A stretch of 27,965 nt of DNA from Acidobacteriota bacterium (GTDB lineage Bacteria > Acidobacteriota > Terriglobia > Terriglobales > Acidobacteriaceae). This document shows positions 8,312 through 17,836 of the stretch, in pieces. The position numbers were made by a program, and so were the translations under genes. Position 1 is the stretch's first letter, and the number at the start of each line of letters is the position of its first letter. The DNA is taken from assembly GCA_021846065.1 (NCBI GenBank), contig JAJZCP010000001.1:1-27965 (forward strand), read 5' to 3'. Below the pieces are notes generated by a model, which ran no database searches, was not told where the DNA came from, and saw only the letters and a list, made by a program, of their open reading frames with translations.

Positions 8312-9533
8312 CCGTATGAACCGCTGCAACGACTCGCCGCCGATACGCAGCCCAGGTCAGTTCCCCGGCGCGCTCCAGCGCCGCATCGCTCATCGCCTTC
8401 AACCATTTGCGGTTCTCGTGCAGGAGTAGCAGCCGTCCAGCAATCGCCTCTGGCGAGCGAATAGGCACGAAGAAGCTGTCCACCCCATCGCGCAGAATAT
8501 CTTCCCCGCCCGAGTTCGGCGTCGTAATCACCGGCAGTCCCTGAGAAATGGCCTCACCAAGCACCAGCGCCAACCCCTCAAAGAGGGACGGGAAGACGAA
8601 GACATCGTGTCGGCGCATCTCTTCGAGCACCTGCGCGTGCGGCAGTGAAGCAATCCAGCGAACTCTCCGGCAACAGTCGTCGAGAGAAGGGCAAAGCCCT
8701 GCTGTCTTCCGCCCGATCACAGTAAGCGTGACCGCGCTGCCGAGTTTCTCCACCGCTTCGAAAAGATCGGCGATTCCTTTGCGCTGGGACAGGCCGCCCA
8801 CGAAGAGCACGCGCAGTGGTTTTGAGCGGTCCGTCATCGCACGCGGAGATGCTGCGGCAGCCGGCACACCAAACGGCGCGACGATCACCTGCTTCTGCGC
8901 GCCGGGAAAATGATCAAGCGTGCGCCGCACAAAGCTGCTGGGAACGAGCACGGTGTCAGCTAGTGCAAGCTCTTCATCCTTGCGCGCGCACTTGGCATCG
9001 CTGTCGGCCAGCGCCTGCAGAGTGTTTTTCCACTCAGGCCGCCGTTCTGCCTCCTCGGCGGCGATCTCGCGGCTGGCGCGCCAGTAACCGATGGGCAGGT
9101 CGTAGATGCAGCGCAGGCCACGCTGCTTCGCTGCGCGGAACTGCTCCAGCGCACCGTCTTCGTAAGCGTAAACAGCGCGCACCGCGGGAAAATCGCTCAG
9201 GCGCCGCGCGATGTGTCGGTCCAGATCGCGATAAACAGCGTCGATCGAAAACGGCTTGTCCTCGCCCGCAGCGAATCGGTTTTCCCCTGTACGGAGCAGC
9301 AGGTTGCGAACCAGTTCCCTGCCCGGTCTGGTATGAATTTTTCCTGCCGGAATCCGCACCCGCGCTCGTCGCTCCAGCGTCCGGCGCACTCCGCCCGGAA
9401 CCCATCGCGCATAAGCCGCATCTGGTCGCCAGTGGATGCAGGTGAAGTAGGCTGTCAGAAGATTTTCCTGCTGCAACGCCTCGGCAACCGCAGCGACATT
9501 GGCGTTCCCGGTCGGATGGCTGAGCAGGACCAT
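8283..9533 (-). CDS. GT4-like (GT-B fold) glycosyltransferase (416 aa)
   Basis: Probable cytoplasmic sugar-nucleotide-dependent glycosyltransferase acting on an envelope polysaccharide or lipid-linked acceptor. The C-terminal half has the family hallmarks: RVLFVGGLSQRKGI (241-254) opening the donor domain, a VFVFPSLFEG segment (311-320), and the E-x7-E pair Glu319/Glu327 in FEGLALVLGEA, followed by GLPVITTPNSGGEDIL (332-347). The N-terminal acceptor domain is divergent. The start is the ATG at 9533, two nt after the guaA stop with GGGAG in the end of guaA as ribosome site; an in-frame GTG at 9545 overlapping guaA is less likely. It therefore appears co-transcribed with guaA. Donor and acceptor cannot be predicted. 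No other polysaccharide genes are adjacent. Confidence 0.9.
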   Translation of the reverse strand: MVLLSHPTGNANVAAVAEALQQENLLTAYFTCIHWRPDAAYARWVPGGVRRTLERRARVRIPAGKIHTRPGRELVRNLLLRTGENRFAAGEDKPFSIDAVYRDLDRHIARRLSDFPAVRAVYAYEDGALEQFRAAKQRGLRCIYDLPIGYWRASREIAAEEAERRPEWKNTLQALADSDAKCARKDEELALADTVLVPSSFVRRTLDHFPGAQKQVIVAPFGVPAAAASPRAMTDRSKPLRVLFVGGLSQRKGIADLFEAVEKLGSAVTLTVIGRKTAGLCPSLDDCCRRVRWIASLPHAQVLEEMRRHDVFVFPSLFEGLALVLGEAISQGLPVITTPNSGGEDILRDGVDSFFVPIRSPEAIAGRLLLLHENRKWLKAMSDAALERAGELTWAAYRRRVVAAVHTAIERPVSTT

Positions 9534-9535
9534 CG

Positions 9536-11086
9536 CTACTCCCACTCGATCGTGCCGGGCGGCTTGGAGGTGATGTCGTAGACCACGCGATTGATGCCGC
9601 GCACTTCGTTCACGATGCGATTGGAGATGCGTTTGAGCAGCTCATGTGGCAGTGGCGTCCAGTCCGCCGTCATGCCGTCTTCGGAGTGCACGGCGCGAAT
9701 GGCGCAGGTATAAGCGTATGTACGCTGATCGCCCATCACGCCGACGCTGCGCACCGGAAGCAGCACGGCAAAGCTTTGCCAGATTTGCGAATACAACCCG
9801 GCAGCCTTGATCTCCCCTACGACGATTTCATCGGCATTCTGCAGGATGGCGACGCGCTCCGGCGTCACCTCGCCCACGATACGCACGGCCAGTCCCGGGC
9901 CAGGAAACGGCTGTCGACCGAGAATCTCCTCCGGCATGCCCAGGTCGCGGCCAATGCGGCGCACTTCATCCTTGAAAAGATCGCGCAGTGGCTCGATGAG
10001 CTTCATCTTCATACGCTCCGGCAGGCCGCCCACGTTGTGATGACTCTTGATCGTCTGCGACGGACCGCGCACGCTGGACGACTCGATCACGTCCGGGTAA
10101 AGCGTTCCCTGCACCAGCCAGTCGATTCTGCCCGCCTGCGCCGCAATGCGCTCGGCCTCGGCTTCAAAGACAGTGATGAACTCGCGCCCGATGATCTTGC
10201 GCTTGGTCTCCGGATCGGTGACTCCGGAGAGTTGGTCGAGAAACCGCTCCGAAGCATCGACAGGCACCAGATTCAAGCCCAGTTTTTCCCGCAGATTGCG
10301 CGTGACCTGCTCGAATTCGTTTTTGCGCAGCACTCCGTTGTTCACAAAGACGCAGGTGAGCTGGCTGCCAATGGCTCGATGCACCAGCACGGCGGCGACC
10401 GAAGAATCGACTCCACCCGAAAGCGCGCAGAGCACATGGCCTGAACCGACTTTTTCGCGGATCGAAGCAACGGTCGATTCGATGAAGCGAGTCGGCGTCC
10501 AGTCGGCCTGCGCGGCGCAAAGGCCAACCACAAAGTTGCGCAGGATCTGGCTGCCCAACGGCGTGTGATGCACCTCCGGATGGAACTGTACGGCCCAGAT
10601 GCGGCGCTCGTCGTTGGCAATGCCCGCCAGCGCATTTGAGGTCTGCGCGATCAGACGGAAACCCTCCGGCAACTGCTGCGCTTCATCGCCGTGACTCATC
10701 CAGGCCTCAATCGCAGTCGGCACACCGGCAAACAGCGGCGCTGCCGGGTCCAGAATCGAGACCTCGGCATGACCGTATTCGCGACGCGACGCGGAGGCAA
10801 CCCGTCCACCCAGATGATGCACGATGAATTGCAGGCCGTAACAGATGCCGAGAATCGGCACTCCAAAAGACAGCAGAGCCGGATCGGCCGGAGGCGCGTC
10901 CGCGTCATAGACCGAGGACGGCCCGCCGGAGAGGATGAGACCGATCGGCGCAAGCGCGCGAATCTCGTCCAGCGGAGCCGTACAAGGCAATACCACGGAA
11001 AAGACGTTGAACTCGCGGATGCGCCGCGCAATCAGTTGGGTATACTGTGACCCAAAGTCGAGGATAACGATGGTTTGTGCTGACAC
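9536..11086 (-). CDS. guaA: GMP synthase, glutamine-hydrolysing (516 aa)
   Basis: Converts XMP to GMP using ATP and glutamine. The N-terminal class I amidotransferase has Cys82 in GICYGLQ with His169 and Glu171 in QFHPEVHHT. The ATP-pyrophosphatase domain has the P-loop SGGVDSS (223-229). The C terminus is the dimerisation domain, ending [13 protein letters not shown], the usual GuaA tail. All catalytic residues are present and the length is typical. The start is the GTG at 11086 ([15 protein letters not shown]), with GGAAGA a few bases upstream. The frame stays open to 11185, but the extra residues are cysteine- and histidine-rich, unlike the family, and would run into the divergent gene's leader. 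The glycosyltransferase follows 2 nt downstream. Confidence 0.98.
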   Translation of the reverse strand: MSAQTIVILDFGSQYTQLIARRIREFNVFSVVLPCTAPLDEIRALAPIGLILSGGPSSVYDADAPPADPALLSFGVPILGICYGLQFIVHHLGGRVASASRREYGHAEVSILDPAAPLFAGVPTAIEAWMSHGDEAQQLPEGFRLIAQTSNALAGIANDERRIWAVQFHPEVHHTPLGSQILRNFVVGLCAAQADWTPTRFIESTVASIREKVGSGHVLCALSGGVDSSVAAVLVHRAIGSQLTCVFVNNGVLRKNEFEQVTRNLREKLGLNLVPVDASERFLDQLSGVTDPETKRKIIGREFITVFEAEAERIAAQAGRIDWLVQGTLYPDVIESSSVRGPSQTIKSHHNVGGLPERMKMKLIEPLRDLFKDEVRRIGRDLGMPEEILGRQPFPGPGLAVRIVGEVTPERVAILQNADEIVVGEIKAAGLYSQIWQSFAVLLPVRSVGVMGDQRTYAYTCAIRAVHSEDGMTADWTPLPHELLKRISNRIVNEVRGINRVVYDITSKPPGTIEWE

Positions 11087-11183
11087 TCTTCCAGTGTGGC
11101 ACGAAGCATGGGGCGTGAGGCAAGTTTGTGCCCGCTGCACGCCGTCACCAAGGCCAATCTGCTGCAATGTTCGGGAGCATCGC

Positions 11184-12353
11184 ATGAAAAATCCTGTATC
11201 GAAAATCCGCCTAAGGGCGCTGTTGTGCCTGATCGCACTGGCGTGGGGAGTGCCTGCGACGGCCTCAGCTCCGCAGCAGACCGCTCACGGGCAACCGGCG
11301 GACGCCGCTGTCCATGTCGAGACCGGAACCCTGGACGGCGCTCCGTTTCGAATTGATATGCCGGTCCACTGGAACGGGACACTGATCGTCTATTATCACG
11401 GATACTCGGAGACGCCGGTTGCCTTCGATAAGGCCCGGCCGAATGCCATGGGCAGCGGCTTCACAAAACGCGGATTTGCCGTCATCCAGTCCGGATACTC
11501 GGTGACCGGATGGGCCGTGGAGCAGGCCATGAGCGAAACCGAGACTCTGCGCCGTTATTTCATCGCGCACTACGGCCAGCCCAGGGAGTCTTACGTCACC
11601 GGCCACTCGATGGGCGGCATGCTCACCCTGGCGACGATCGAAAGCTACCCCAGCCGATACAACGGCGCGCTGGCGCTCTGCGGCCTGCTGGAGCCTGCCA
11701 CCTGGGCCATCGAACATGGCGGCGCAATGCTGGCAGCCTTCGATTACTACTATCCGGGGCTGATTCCCGGACCGGAGCACATCCCCACCAATGTGAATCT
11801 GGACCAGGCGCTCGCGCATCACGTGCAGGCACATCTGCACGACAATCCCACCGGCTACGCCGAGATCAAGGCACTGGGTCACTTCAAAACCGACGAGGAC
11901 ATGGCCGGGGTGCTGGTCTTTCTTGCGTACATTGAGCGTGATCTGGAGCAGAAGATCGGCGCGCCGACGATCAACAATGCGAATCTGCTCTACTTCGGCG
12001 GCCCGGACGACAATGCGCTGAACGCGGGCGTCGAGCGGTACACGGCATCGAATGCTGCACTCGATTATCTGAAGACCTGGTATACCCCGACCGGAGTGCT
12101 CGATCGACCGCTCCTTGCCCTGCATACTTCTTATGATCCGGTGATTCCACCCGATACCGTCAGCCAGTACGCTGACCTGGCGCAGCGCATGGGAAGCAGC
12201 CATTTTTTTGTTCAGCAGTTTGTCAAAGCCGACGGGCATTGCAACATCTCCCGGGAGCAGACGCTGACAGCGATGGATGAGTTGCTGGCCTGGGTTCACT
12301 CCGGACGACGCCCGACCGCAGGCCTGCTGCCGACCACGAGTAAACCGCAGTAA
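11184..12353 (+). CDS. Exported alpha/beta-hydrolase (389 aa)
   Basis: Probable secreted or periplasmic serine hydrolase of unknown substrate. Residues 1-28 form a signal peptide ([21 protein letters not shown]). The beta-strand plus oxyanion segment LIVYYHGYS (67-75) leads to the nucleophile elbow GHSMGG with Ser142. The likely acid is Asp318 in HTSYDPVIP and the base His352 in KADGHCNIS, giving a complete triad in canonical order. A long lid-like insertion (about 175-300) separates the elbow from the acid. The start at 11184 has GGGAG 8 nt upstream; upstream in-frame ATGs lie within guaA on the other strand. It diverges from guaA over 97 bp and converges with the carboxylesterase gene, another alpha/beta-hydrolase of a different family. 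Confidence 0.9.
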   Translation: MKNPVSKIRLRALLCLIALAWGVPATASAPQQTAHGQPADAAVHVETGTLDGAPFRIDMPVHWNGTLIVYYHGYSETPVAFDKARPNAMGSGFTKRGFAVIQSGYSVTGWAVEQAMSETETLRRYFIAHYGQPRESYVTGHSMGGMLTLATIESYPSRYNGALALCGLLEPATWAIEHGGAMLAAFDYYYPGLIPGPEHIPTNVNLDQALAHHVQAHLHDNPTGYAEIKALGHFKTDEDMAGVLVFLAYIERDLEQKIGAPTINNANLLYFGGPDDNALNAGVERYTASNAALDYLKTWYTPTGVLDRPLLALHTSYDPVIPPDTVSQYADLAQRMGSSHFFVQQFVKADGHCNISREQTLTAMDELLAWVHSGRRPTAGLLPTTSKPQ

Positions 12354-12370
12354 CTTCGGATCCCTCGTCC

Positions 12371-12403
12371 ACAAAAACGAAACGCCCGGCCGAAGCCGGG
12401 CGT
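12371..12403 (-). terminator. Rho-independent terminator of the carboxylesterase gene
   Basis: Read on the minus strand, a perfect 9-bp stem (12403-12395 with 12390-12382) is closed by a cTTCGg-type tetraloop and followed by a T-rich tract (12381-12371). It lies 20 bp beyond the carboxylesterase stop. The stem also sits 29 bp after the plus-strand hydrolase, but lacks a T-run in that direction, so it may be only partly bidirectional. Confidence 0.88.
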
Positions 12404-12422
12404 GATTCTCGCATCGCGTCTT

Positions 12423-14018
12423 TCAGTTCGTGGCGGATGGATGCCTGGTTGCCGCGTTTTCATCCTGCTGCAGCCACCACTCGTAACGCGGACGGTTTTC
12501 ATCGGGACGCGAGGTGATCGGATTGTCCAGATGCTGCACCGGGTCGCCCACCCCATACTCGGGCCACTCCGGAACGCCGGGGCCGTTCGGATTTCCGGTC
12601 TTGGCAAAGTTCGTCCAGTAGGTCATCATCTGGTCGCTCAGCTTCCAGTCCTCCGGACGCCACACCGCGCCGGGACGCGTCGCTAGGGTACCGAAGACAT
12701 ACTCGATGTCATCGGAGTGAAAGGCCACGGGATCCGGATGAAACTTGCTGGGCGGCGCGCCCAGATCGAACTTGTAACGATAGACGGGCGAATCCCCGGT
12801 TTTGCGATCGAACTCGATCCACTTCCAGGTGGCAAAAGCGATGAACGCGTCCCCGCCGTAATCGGTCGCGGATCGCTCCGCCACGGCATCGTTGGTCGCC
12901 GGATACAGTTTCAGGAAAATTTCCTCCTGGTCCGGATACCGCTTGGCCGCGAACGCTTTCCACTTTTCCGCCGTCATCCCCTTGTCCAGAAAGCTGCCTT
13001 CGTCGCGGTTGAAGCCGGCCAGCAGCGGCACGTGCGCCTGCTTGCCTTTCACATAGGTATCCACCACCGCCTCCGGGATGAACCTGCCGTCCACCACTGG
13101 TGAATAATGGGTCACCTGTTGCTTCTTCACTACCGCCAGAATCTCCTCCGTCGGCACCGCCCGCAACTGTTCCAGCGTCGTCACATGCAAATCGTCCAGC
13201 AGCTTTTCGTTCTTCAGCCCCTGCGCATCGGCTGTTGGCATCGCCAGCGTTCCCGCAGACAACGCACCGCCGCTTTCGCCTATCGCCTTGGCAAAGAGCC
13301 CCTGCGCCGAGGGTACCGCCATCAGCGTGCTCACGGCAAACGCTCCCGCGCTCTCACCGAAGATCGTCACGTTCTTCGGATCGCCTCCAAACTCCGCAAT
13401 GTTTTCCTGCGTCCAGCGCAGAGCTGCCACCATATCCATCAGGCCGTAGTTACCGCTCGATCCATCCTGCTCGTCGGACAACTCGGGCAGCGTCAGAAAT
13501 CCGAAGACGCCCAGACGATAGTTGATCGTGATCAGCACGACTCCCTTCAGAGGCAGGAAATCCCCGTCGTGGCGCGGCTCGGAGCTGCCGCCTCCGGCAT
13601 AACCGCCGCCGTGAATCCAGAACATGACCGGCAGCTTCGACTTCCGCGTCGCATCGGCCGGCGTATAAACGTTGAGCGTCAGGCAATTCTCCGATCCGGT
13701 ATCGGTGGGAGAGGTCGAATCCTGAAAGATCATGTCGTCGAAGACATGGTTCTGCGCGCAATGGTGACCGTACTTCGTCGCGTCGAGCGTGCCCTTCCAG
13801 TGCGCTGCCGGTTGCGGCGGCTTCCAGCGCAATTTGCCAACCGGTGGCGCGGCGTACGGAATTCCCTGAAACGCCCGCACTTTGTCGTGGTTGATCAGTT
13901 TGCCGTGTAACTTTCCGTTGATGACCCTTATGGTCAGAGTATCCGCTCCCGCGGCAAGAGTCACCGCCCCCAGCAAGGCAACTACCGCCAACTGCAAGAA
14001 TCCAGCAAATCGTTTCAT
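12423..14018 (-). CDS. Exported type-B carboxylesterase (531 aa)
   Basis: Serine esterase of the COesterase family, hydrolysing carboxylic ester bonds. A signal peptide covers about residues 1-25. The family features appear in order: VRAFQGIPYAAPPVGKLRW (47-65), the second signature ENCLTLNVYTP (110-120), oxyanion HGGG (136-139), and GESAGA with nucleophile Ser223. The likely acid is Glu340 in FNRDEG and the base His434 in FHSDDIEYVFG. All three residues are present. The length is typical of bacterial pNB-esterase homologues. The start ATG at 14018 has GAGGT at good spacing. It is a single gene with its own terminator at 12371-12403. The natural substrate is unknown; plant-derived esters or lactones are possible but unsupported here. 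Confidence 0.95.
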   Translation of the reverse strand: MKRFAGFLQLAVVALLGAVTLAAGADTLTIRVINGKLHGKLINHDKVRAFQGIPYAAPPVGKLRWKPPQPAAHWKGTLDATKYGHHCAQNHVFDDMIFQDSTSPTDTGSENCLTLNVYTPADATRKSKLPVMFWIHGGGYAGGGSSEPRHDGDFLPLKGVVLITINYRLGVFGFLTLPELSDEQDGSSGNYGLMDMVAALRWTQENIAEFGGDPKNVTIFGESAGAFAVSTLMAVPSAQGLFAKAIGESGGALSAGTLAMPTADAQGLKNEKLLDDLHVTTLEQLRAVPTEEILAVVKKQQVTHYSPVVDGRFIPEAVVDTYVKGKQAHVPLLAGFNRDEGSFLDKGMTAEKWKAFAAKRYPDQEEIFLKLYPATNDAVAERSATDYGGDAFIAFATWKWIEFDRKTGDSPVYRYKFDLGAPPSKFHPDPVAFHSDDIEYVFGTLATRPGAVWRPEDWKLSDQMMTYWTNFAKTGNPNGPGVPEWPEYGVGDPVQHLDNPITSRPDENRPRYEWWLQQDENAATRHPSATN

Positions 14019-14285
14019 TTATCTACCTCTGCCGAACACAATACATGATGCAATTGAAAACGCGCGAATTGCAGAAGACGGTTCCCGCAAAAACGCCCGT
14101 TGCCTGCAAATCATCCCTGTCAAAACTTCTTTCCTTCAATAGCGGTCGTTCATAGCCTACCCTGTGGAAGAGGAGTTCGGGCTTCCGCCCACTCGCCGGG
14201 CCGGTCTCCGCATTCCCGGCAGCGCTCCAGAGTTTCAGAATTTCCTACTTTCGGGTAAAGTTCGGATTACCTCCGCGGTTCGACC

Positions 14286-15200
14286 ATGGCCACCCTGTTT
14301 CCTGTTCTCGACGCACACATTCACCTCTTCGATCCGGCGCGTCCTGGCGGTATTCCCTGGCCCGCGCCAACCGATGCAATTCTCTATCAGCCCGCACTGC
14401 CAGCGCGCTTTGCCGCGCTCGCCGCGTCGCATGGCGTCTGCGCCGCCATCGCCATCGAAGCCAGTCCGCGCCTGGAGGACAACGACTGGCTGCTGCGCGT
14501 GGCAGAAGAAAACCCCATGATCGTCGGCATTGTCGGCAACCTCGATCTCCGCGCCCCGGATTTCCTTCGACAGCTCAACCGTCTCGCCGCCTACCCTCTT
14601 CTGCTCGGCCTCCGCACCGGCAATCTCTGGCAGCGAGATCTGGCCAGCGACATCGCCAAGCCGGGCGTCTTCGCGCACCTCAAGGCCGTCGCCGCTCTCG
14701 GATTGGCCCTCGACACTGCCAACCCCGACATCGAATTGCTGGAGGCCGTCGACGCCATCGCCGACCGCATTCCGGAGCTGCGCATCGTTATCGATCACCT
14801 GCCCGCCGCTGTCGAACTGGAAAGTGCATCCGCGCGGGATCTCTGGCGCAGACGGCTCGCCTCTCTCGGTCAGAACCCCAATGTCTACGCCAAACTCTCC
14901 GAAGTTCCCCGCCGCATCCACCATCACGTGCCGCGCGATCCCGGCTTCTATCGACCCACGCTCGATATTCTCTGCTCGGTCTTCGACGAGGACCACGTCC
15001 TCTTCGGCAGCGACTGGCCCAACAGCGACCAGTGGCTGCCTTACTCGGAGACCTTCGCCATCGTGCGGGAGTACTTCGCAACGAAGGGCGCCGAAGCCCG
15101 CGAGAAATTTTTCTGGCAGAACTCCCGGCGAGTCTATCGCTGGCGCATGCCGGAACAGATGTCCACGCCCGCGCCGCTGCCCACCGTCGCTCCCTCTTGA
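14286..15200 (+). CDS. Amidohydrolase-2 family TIM-barrel hydrolase (304 aa)
   Basis: Metal-dependent hydrolase of the family that includes L-fuconolactonase and related sugar-lactonases. The metal-binding HxH is His11/His13 in LDAHIHLFDP, the mid-barrel His is His171 in IVIDHLP, and the late acid is Asp243 in LFGSDWPN, all in the expected order. The LFDP and GSDWPN segments fit the lactonase-like branch best, but I would not assign a substrate. The protein has no signal peptide, so it should be cytoplasmic. The start ATG at 14286 has no strong ribosome site, yet no better in-frame start is visible. It lies 33 bp upstream of comM on the same strand and may share its transcript, without any known functional link. 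Confidence 0.9.
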   Translation: MATLFPVLDAHIHLFDPARPGGIPWPAPTDAILYQPALPARFAALAASHGVCAAIAIEASPRLEDNDWLLRVAEENPMIVGIVGNLDLRAPDFLRQLNRLAAYPLLLGLRTGNLWQRDLASDIAKPGVFAHLKAVAALGLALDTANPDIELLEAVDAIADRIPELRIVIDHLPAAVELESASARDLWRRRLASLGQNPNVYAKLSEVPRRIHHHVPRDPGFYRPTLDILCSVFDEDHVLFGSDWPNSDQWLPYSETFAIVREYFATKGAEAREKFFWQNSRRVYRWRMPEQMSTPAPLPTVAPS

Positions 15201-15233
15201 AGCCCGCGATGCTACACTCGCCGGTAACTGCTT

Positions 15234-16793
15234 ATGCTGGCCAAAGTCCTGAGTGCTGCCGTCTATGGCATCGATGCCAACCTGATCGATGTGGAAGTTG
15301 ATCTGAGCGGAACCGTCACCGAGGAAGATCGCTTCCACACCGTCGGCCTGCCAGACGCCGCTGTGCGCGAGAGCCGCGACCGTGTCCGCTCGGCGATGAA
15401 GAACTCCGGCTTCCTCGTCCCGCCCACGCACATCACCATCAACCTGGCTCCCGCGGATTTGAAAAAGGAAGGCGCGGGCTTTGACCTGCCCATCGCTATT
15501 GGTATCCTCTGCGCCTACGGCGCACTGCATCTGAAAGATCTAAGCCCATTCCTGCTGGTGGGCGAACTGGGCCTGGACGGAACGCTGCGCCCTGTGCCAG
15601 GCATTCTCTCCATTGCTATTCTTGCCCGCGCGCGCGGCATCGCCAACCTGCTGGTACCCGCGGTCAACGCACCGGAGGCAGCAGTCGTCGAAGGCGTCCA
15701 TGTCTACCCCGTCAAAAGCCTCATCGACGTCATCGACCTGCTCAACTCCACGCTCCTTGGCGAAGTCCAGCGACCGCGCTTCGAGGTAGCCACCAGCGCG
15801 TTGCTCGCCGAACTGCAACACTATTCCGCCGACTTCAGCGATGTACGCGGCCAGCAGACCGCCAAGCGCGCGCTGGAGGTGGCCGCTGCCGGCGACCACA
15901 ACATCCTGATGATCGGCCCGCCAGGTTCCGGCAAGACCATGCTGGCCAAACGGCTCCCCTCGATCCTGACGCCGCTCACCTTTGAAGAAGCTCTGGAAAC
16001 CACCAAAATTCATTCCGTCGCCGGAGTTCTGGACCCTGCTGCCGGACTTGTCGCGCAGCGGCCCTTTCGCTCTCCGCACCACACCATCTCCGACGCCGGA
16101 CTGATCGGCGGCGGCGCAATTCCGCGCCCCGGTGAAGTCTCCCTGGCGCACAATGGACTGCTCTTCCTCGACGAACTCCCGGAGTTCCCGCGCAACGTGC
16201 TGGAGGTCATGCGACAGCCGCTCGAGGAGTATACCGTCACCATCGCGCGAGCCAGCATGTCGCTCACCTTTCCGGCGCGCTTCATGCTTGCCGCAGCCAT
16301 GAATCCATGCCCCTGCGGCTACTTCAACGACAAGTCTCGCGAGTGCATGTGTACGCCGCCCATGATCCAGCGCTACGTCTCCAAAGTCTCCGGGCCACTG
16401 CTCGACCGCATCGACATTCACATCGAAGTACCCGCCGTGCAGTACAAGGAACTGCGCGGCGGTGCGGCCGCCGAAGGCTCAGCGCAAATCCGCGACCGTG
16501 TGATGAAGGCACGGGAACGACAGCGCGAGCGCTTCTATCGCACCAAAGAAAAAATCTTCGCAAACGCCCAGATGTCCACGCGCCAGGTCCGCGCCCACTG
16601 CGAGCTGGGCGCGGACGCCGAGCGCCTGCTGGAGCGCGCCATGCAACAGCAGGGGCTGAGCGCGCGCGCCCATGACCGCATCCTGAAAGTCGCACGCACC
16701 ATCGCCGATCTCGAAGGCGCAGAGTCGCTTGCCGTCCCGCACCTGGCCGAGGCTATCCAGTACCGCACGCTCGACCGCGGCTACTGGTCCTGA
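15234..16793 (+). CDS. comM: ComM/YifB-family Mg-chelatase-like AAA+ ATPase (519 aa)
   Basis: Homologue of ComM, which in naturally transformable bacteria is a hexameric helicase promoting branch migration of incoming DNA. The N-terminal Lon-protease-like S5 domain spans about 18-170 (including [17 protein letters not shown]). The ATPase module follows: Walker A GPPGSGKT (228-235), [14 protein letters not shown] (281-294) and Walker B LLFLDE (309-314). A four-cysteine cluster (Cys359, Cys361, Cys371, Cys373) fits metal binding. The C-terminal helical Mg-chelatase domain ends the protein. Length and motif order are standard. The ATG at 15234 begins the conserved [15 protein letters not shown], although no clear ribosome site precedes it. 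The family is widespread, and its presence alone does not show that the host is competent. Confidence 0.96.
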   Translation: MLAKVLSAAVYGIDANLIDVEVDLSGTVTEEDRFHTVGLPDAAVRESRDRVRSAMKNSGFLVPPTHITINLAPADLKKEGAGFDLPIAIGILCAYGALHLKDLSPFLLVGELGLDGTLRPVPGILSIAILARARGIANLLVPAVNAPEAAVVEGVHVYPVKSLIDVIDLLNSTLLGEVQRPRFEVATSALLAELQHYSADFSDVRGQQTAKRALEVAAAGDHNILMIGPPGSGKTMLAKRLPSILTPLTFEEALETTKIHSVAGVLDPAAGLVAQRPFRSPHHTISDAGLIGGGAIPRPGEVSLAHNGLLFLDELPEFPRNVLEVMRQPLEEYTVTIARASMSLTFPARFMLAAAMNPCPCGYFNDKSRECMCTPPMIQRYVSKVSGPLLDRIDIHIEVPAVQYKELRGGAAAEGSAQIRDRVMKARERQRERFYRTKEKIFANAQMSTRQVRAHCELGADAERLLERAMQQQGLSARAHDRILKVARTIADLEGAESLAVPHLAEAIQYRTLDRGYWS

Positions 16794-16886
16794 GCCATCC
16801 CTTCCAACCATCAACTTCCAGCCATTCCTTGTCGGCATTGCATGCAGTGACTTCGGTAACTAAATCTCCCTGAGAACAAGTCGATA

Positions 16887-16916
16887 CAAGGAGTAGTCGC
16901 GCAGAAACACTCCTTG
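16887..16916. repeat. 8-bp inverted repeat upstream of the 69-residue gene
   Basis: The arms are caaggagt (16887-16894) and actccttg (16909-16916), perfect, with a 14-nt spacer. It lies about 100 bp after comM and 30 bp before the small gene at 16946. It could be a 5'-leader hairpin, an operator or a weak terminator of comM; no T-run follows it. Confidence 0.35.
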
Positions 16917-16945
16917 ATACGCGCGGCTCCATAAGGGAGAATCCG

Positions 16946-17155
16946 ATGGAAATCCAATCCGACCTGACTGCAATCATGGTTGCGATTCCAATGCTGGCCA
17001 TAATGGCCGCCGGAATCTTCCGTCTGGACGAATCTCTCGGCAAGCCGCGAAAAAAAGTGCGCAGGGTCCCACTGGCCGCAGGTTTGGATGAGTACGGCGT
17101 TCCGATTGGAATCGATCCGGACGGGCAGCCGATTGGCCGGAGAAGCCGACGATAG
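16946..17155 (+). CDS. Small single-pass membrane protein, function unknown (69 aa)
   Basis: No named family is recognised. Residues 1-7 are polar, 8-25 are hydrophobic (TAIMVAIPMLAIMAAGIF) and would span the membrane once, and the C-terminal 43 residues are basic and polar (KPRKKVRR), with two similar DEYGVPIGIDPDGQPIG half-turns. The coding call rests on a clear ribosome site, AAGGGAG ending 6 nt before the ATG, and a sensible membrane-plus-basic-tail composition. The frame ends 13 bp before the converging gene at 17169. It may be independently transcribed, since about 150 bp separates it from comM. Charge would place the tail in the cytoplasm (positive-inside rule). Confidence 0.65.
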   Translation: MEIQSDLTAIMVAIPMLAIMAAGIFRLDESLGKPRKKVRRVPLAAGLDEYGVPIGIDPDGQPIGRRSRR

Positions 17156-17168
17156 AACCGGTTTCGGA

Positions 17169-17765
17169 TCAGCTCTGCGCAATCCCGAACGAGTCCGTTT
17201 CCATATCGACCCGGCAGCCCAGCCGATTCCAAAATTCCACCACCAGCGCTTCGGCGACGGGATGCGTCAACCTGGTTCGCCGTAACGGAACCACGGATCC
17301 ACTGGATTCTTCCGCCAGTTGTTGTGCGCTGAGCGCAATCGCCAGGCATCGCTCCGGGCGATAGGTGCAACTGGCCAGATCGGCAATCGACTGCGTCGTC
17401 GTCGGCGTCAGCAGGATCGTGCGCGGCGGAGCCATCCTGTCCAGCAGACAGAATATCTCCAGCTTCGACTCCAACTCGTCGGGAACGCAGTCGATGGCAA
17501 TCTCCGCCTGGCGCACAGCCTCCTCGACCGTCGATGCGAAAGAGACCGCAAGACGACCCTCCCCGTTGCCCTGTACGCCTCTCCCGCTCGCCACCAGAGA
17601 CTCACCCAGCGAAGCGCGCAGAGCTTCCTGCGCGTGGCGCAGATTCGACGGCATCACGTCTTCCAGCACCACGCGAAAGCCCGCCTGAGCGGCGCGCAGA
17701 GCCAGACTGCGGCCCAGCGGTCCCGCGCCGATGATGGCAATAGTCGTTGAAGCTGCCGAAATCAT
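17169..17765 (-). CDS. Stand-alone 3-hydroxyacyl-CoA dehydrogenase-like NAD-binding domain (198 aa)
   Basis: Rossmann-fold protein related to the N-terminal domain of 3-hydroxyacyl-CoA dehydrogenase. The dinucleotide loop is IIGAGPLG (11-18), with an acidic Glu35 at the end of the second strand suggesting NAD rather than NADP. IDCVPDELESKLEIFCLLDR (91-110) matches the family's EAVPE-type segment. Two departures are clear: the catalytic His segment (usually HFFNP) is replaced by AIALSAQQL around 142-150, and the C-terminal substrate and dimerisation domain is absent. It is therefore probably not a normal beta-oxidation enzyme; another NAD-dependent or purely binding role is open. The ATG at 17765 has AGGATG upstream. 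An upstream in-frame start would add a poor 18-residue extension. Confidence 0.85.
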   Translation of the reverse strand: MISAASTTIAIIGAGPLGRSLALRAAQAGFRVVLEDVMPSNLRHAQEALRASLGESLVASGRGVQGNGEGRLAVSFASTVEEAVRQAEIAIDCVPDELESKLEIFCLLDRMAPPRTILLTPTTTQSIADLASCTYRPERCLAIALSAQQLAEESSGSVVPLRRTRLTHPVAEALVVEFWNRLGCRVDMETDSFGIAQS

Positions 17766-17836
17766 GCATCCATCCTGAAAACAGAGGTGGCGCCCAGCAC
17801 CGGAGTGCGGCCCGTCCATGCGGAAAATACCTCGGA

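Noticed and set aside
11087..11185. 33-residue extension of GuaA.
   Set aside because: Unlike any GuaA N terminus; the family begins just before IVILDFGSQ, and a GTG with a ribosome site is present at 11086.
14235..15530. 431-codon minus-strand frame over the amidohydrolase and the start of comM.
   Set aside because: It spans two real genes, and its Gly/Asp/Glu/Val-rich peptide matches no family; it looks like the complement of coding DNA.
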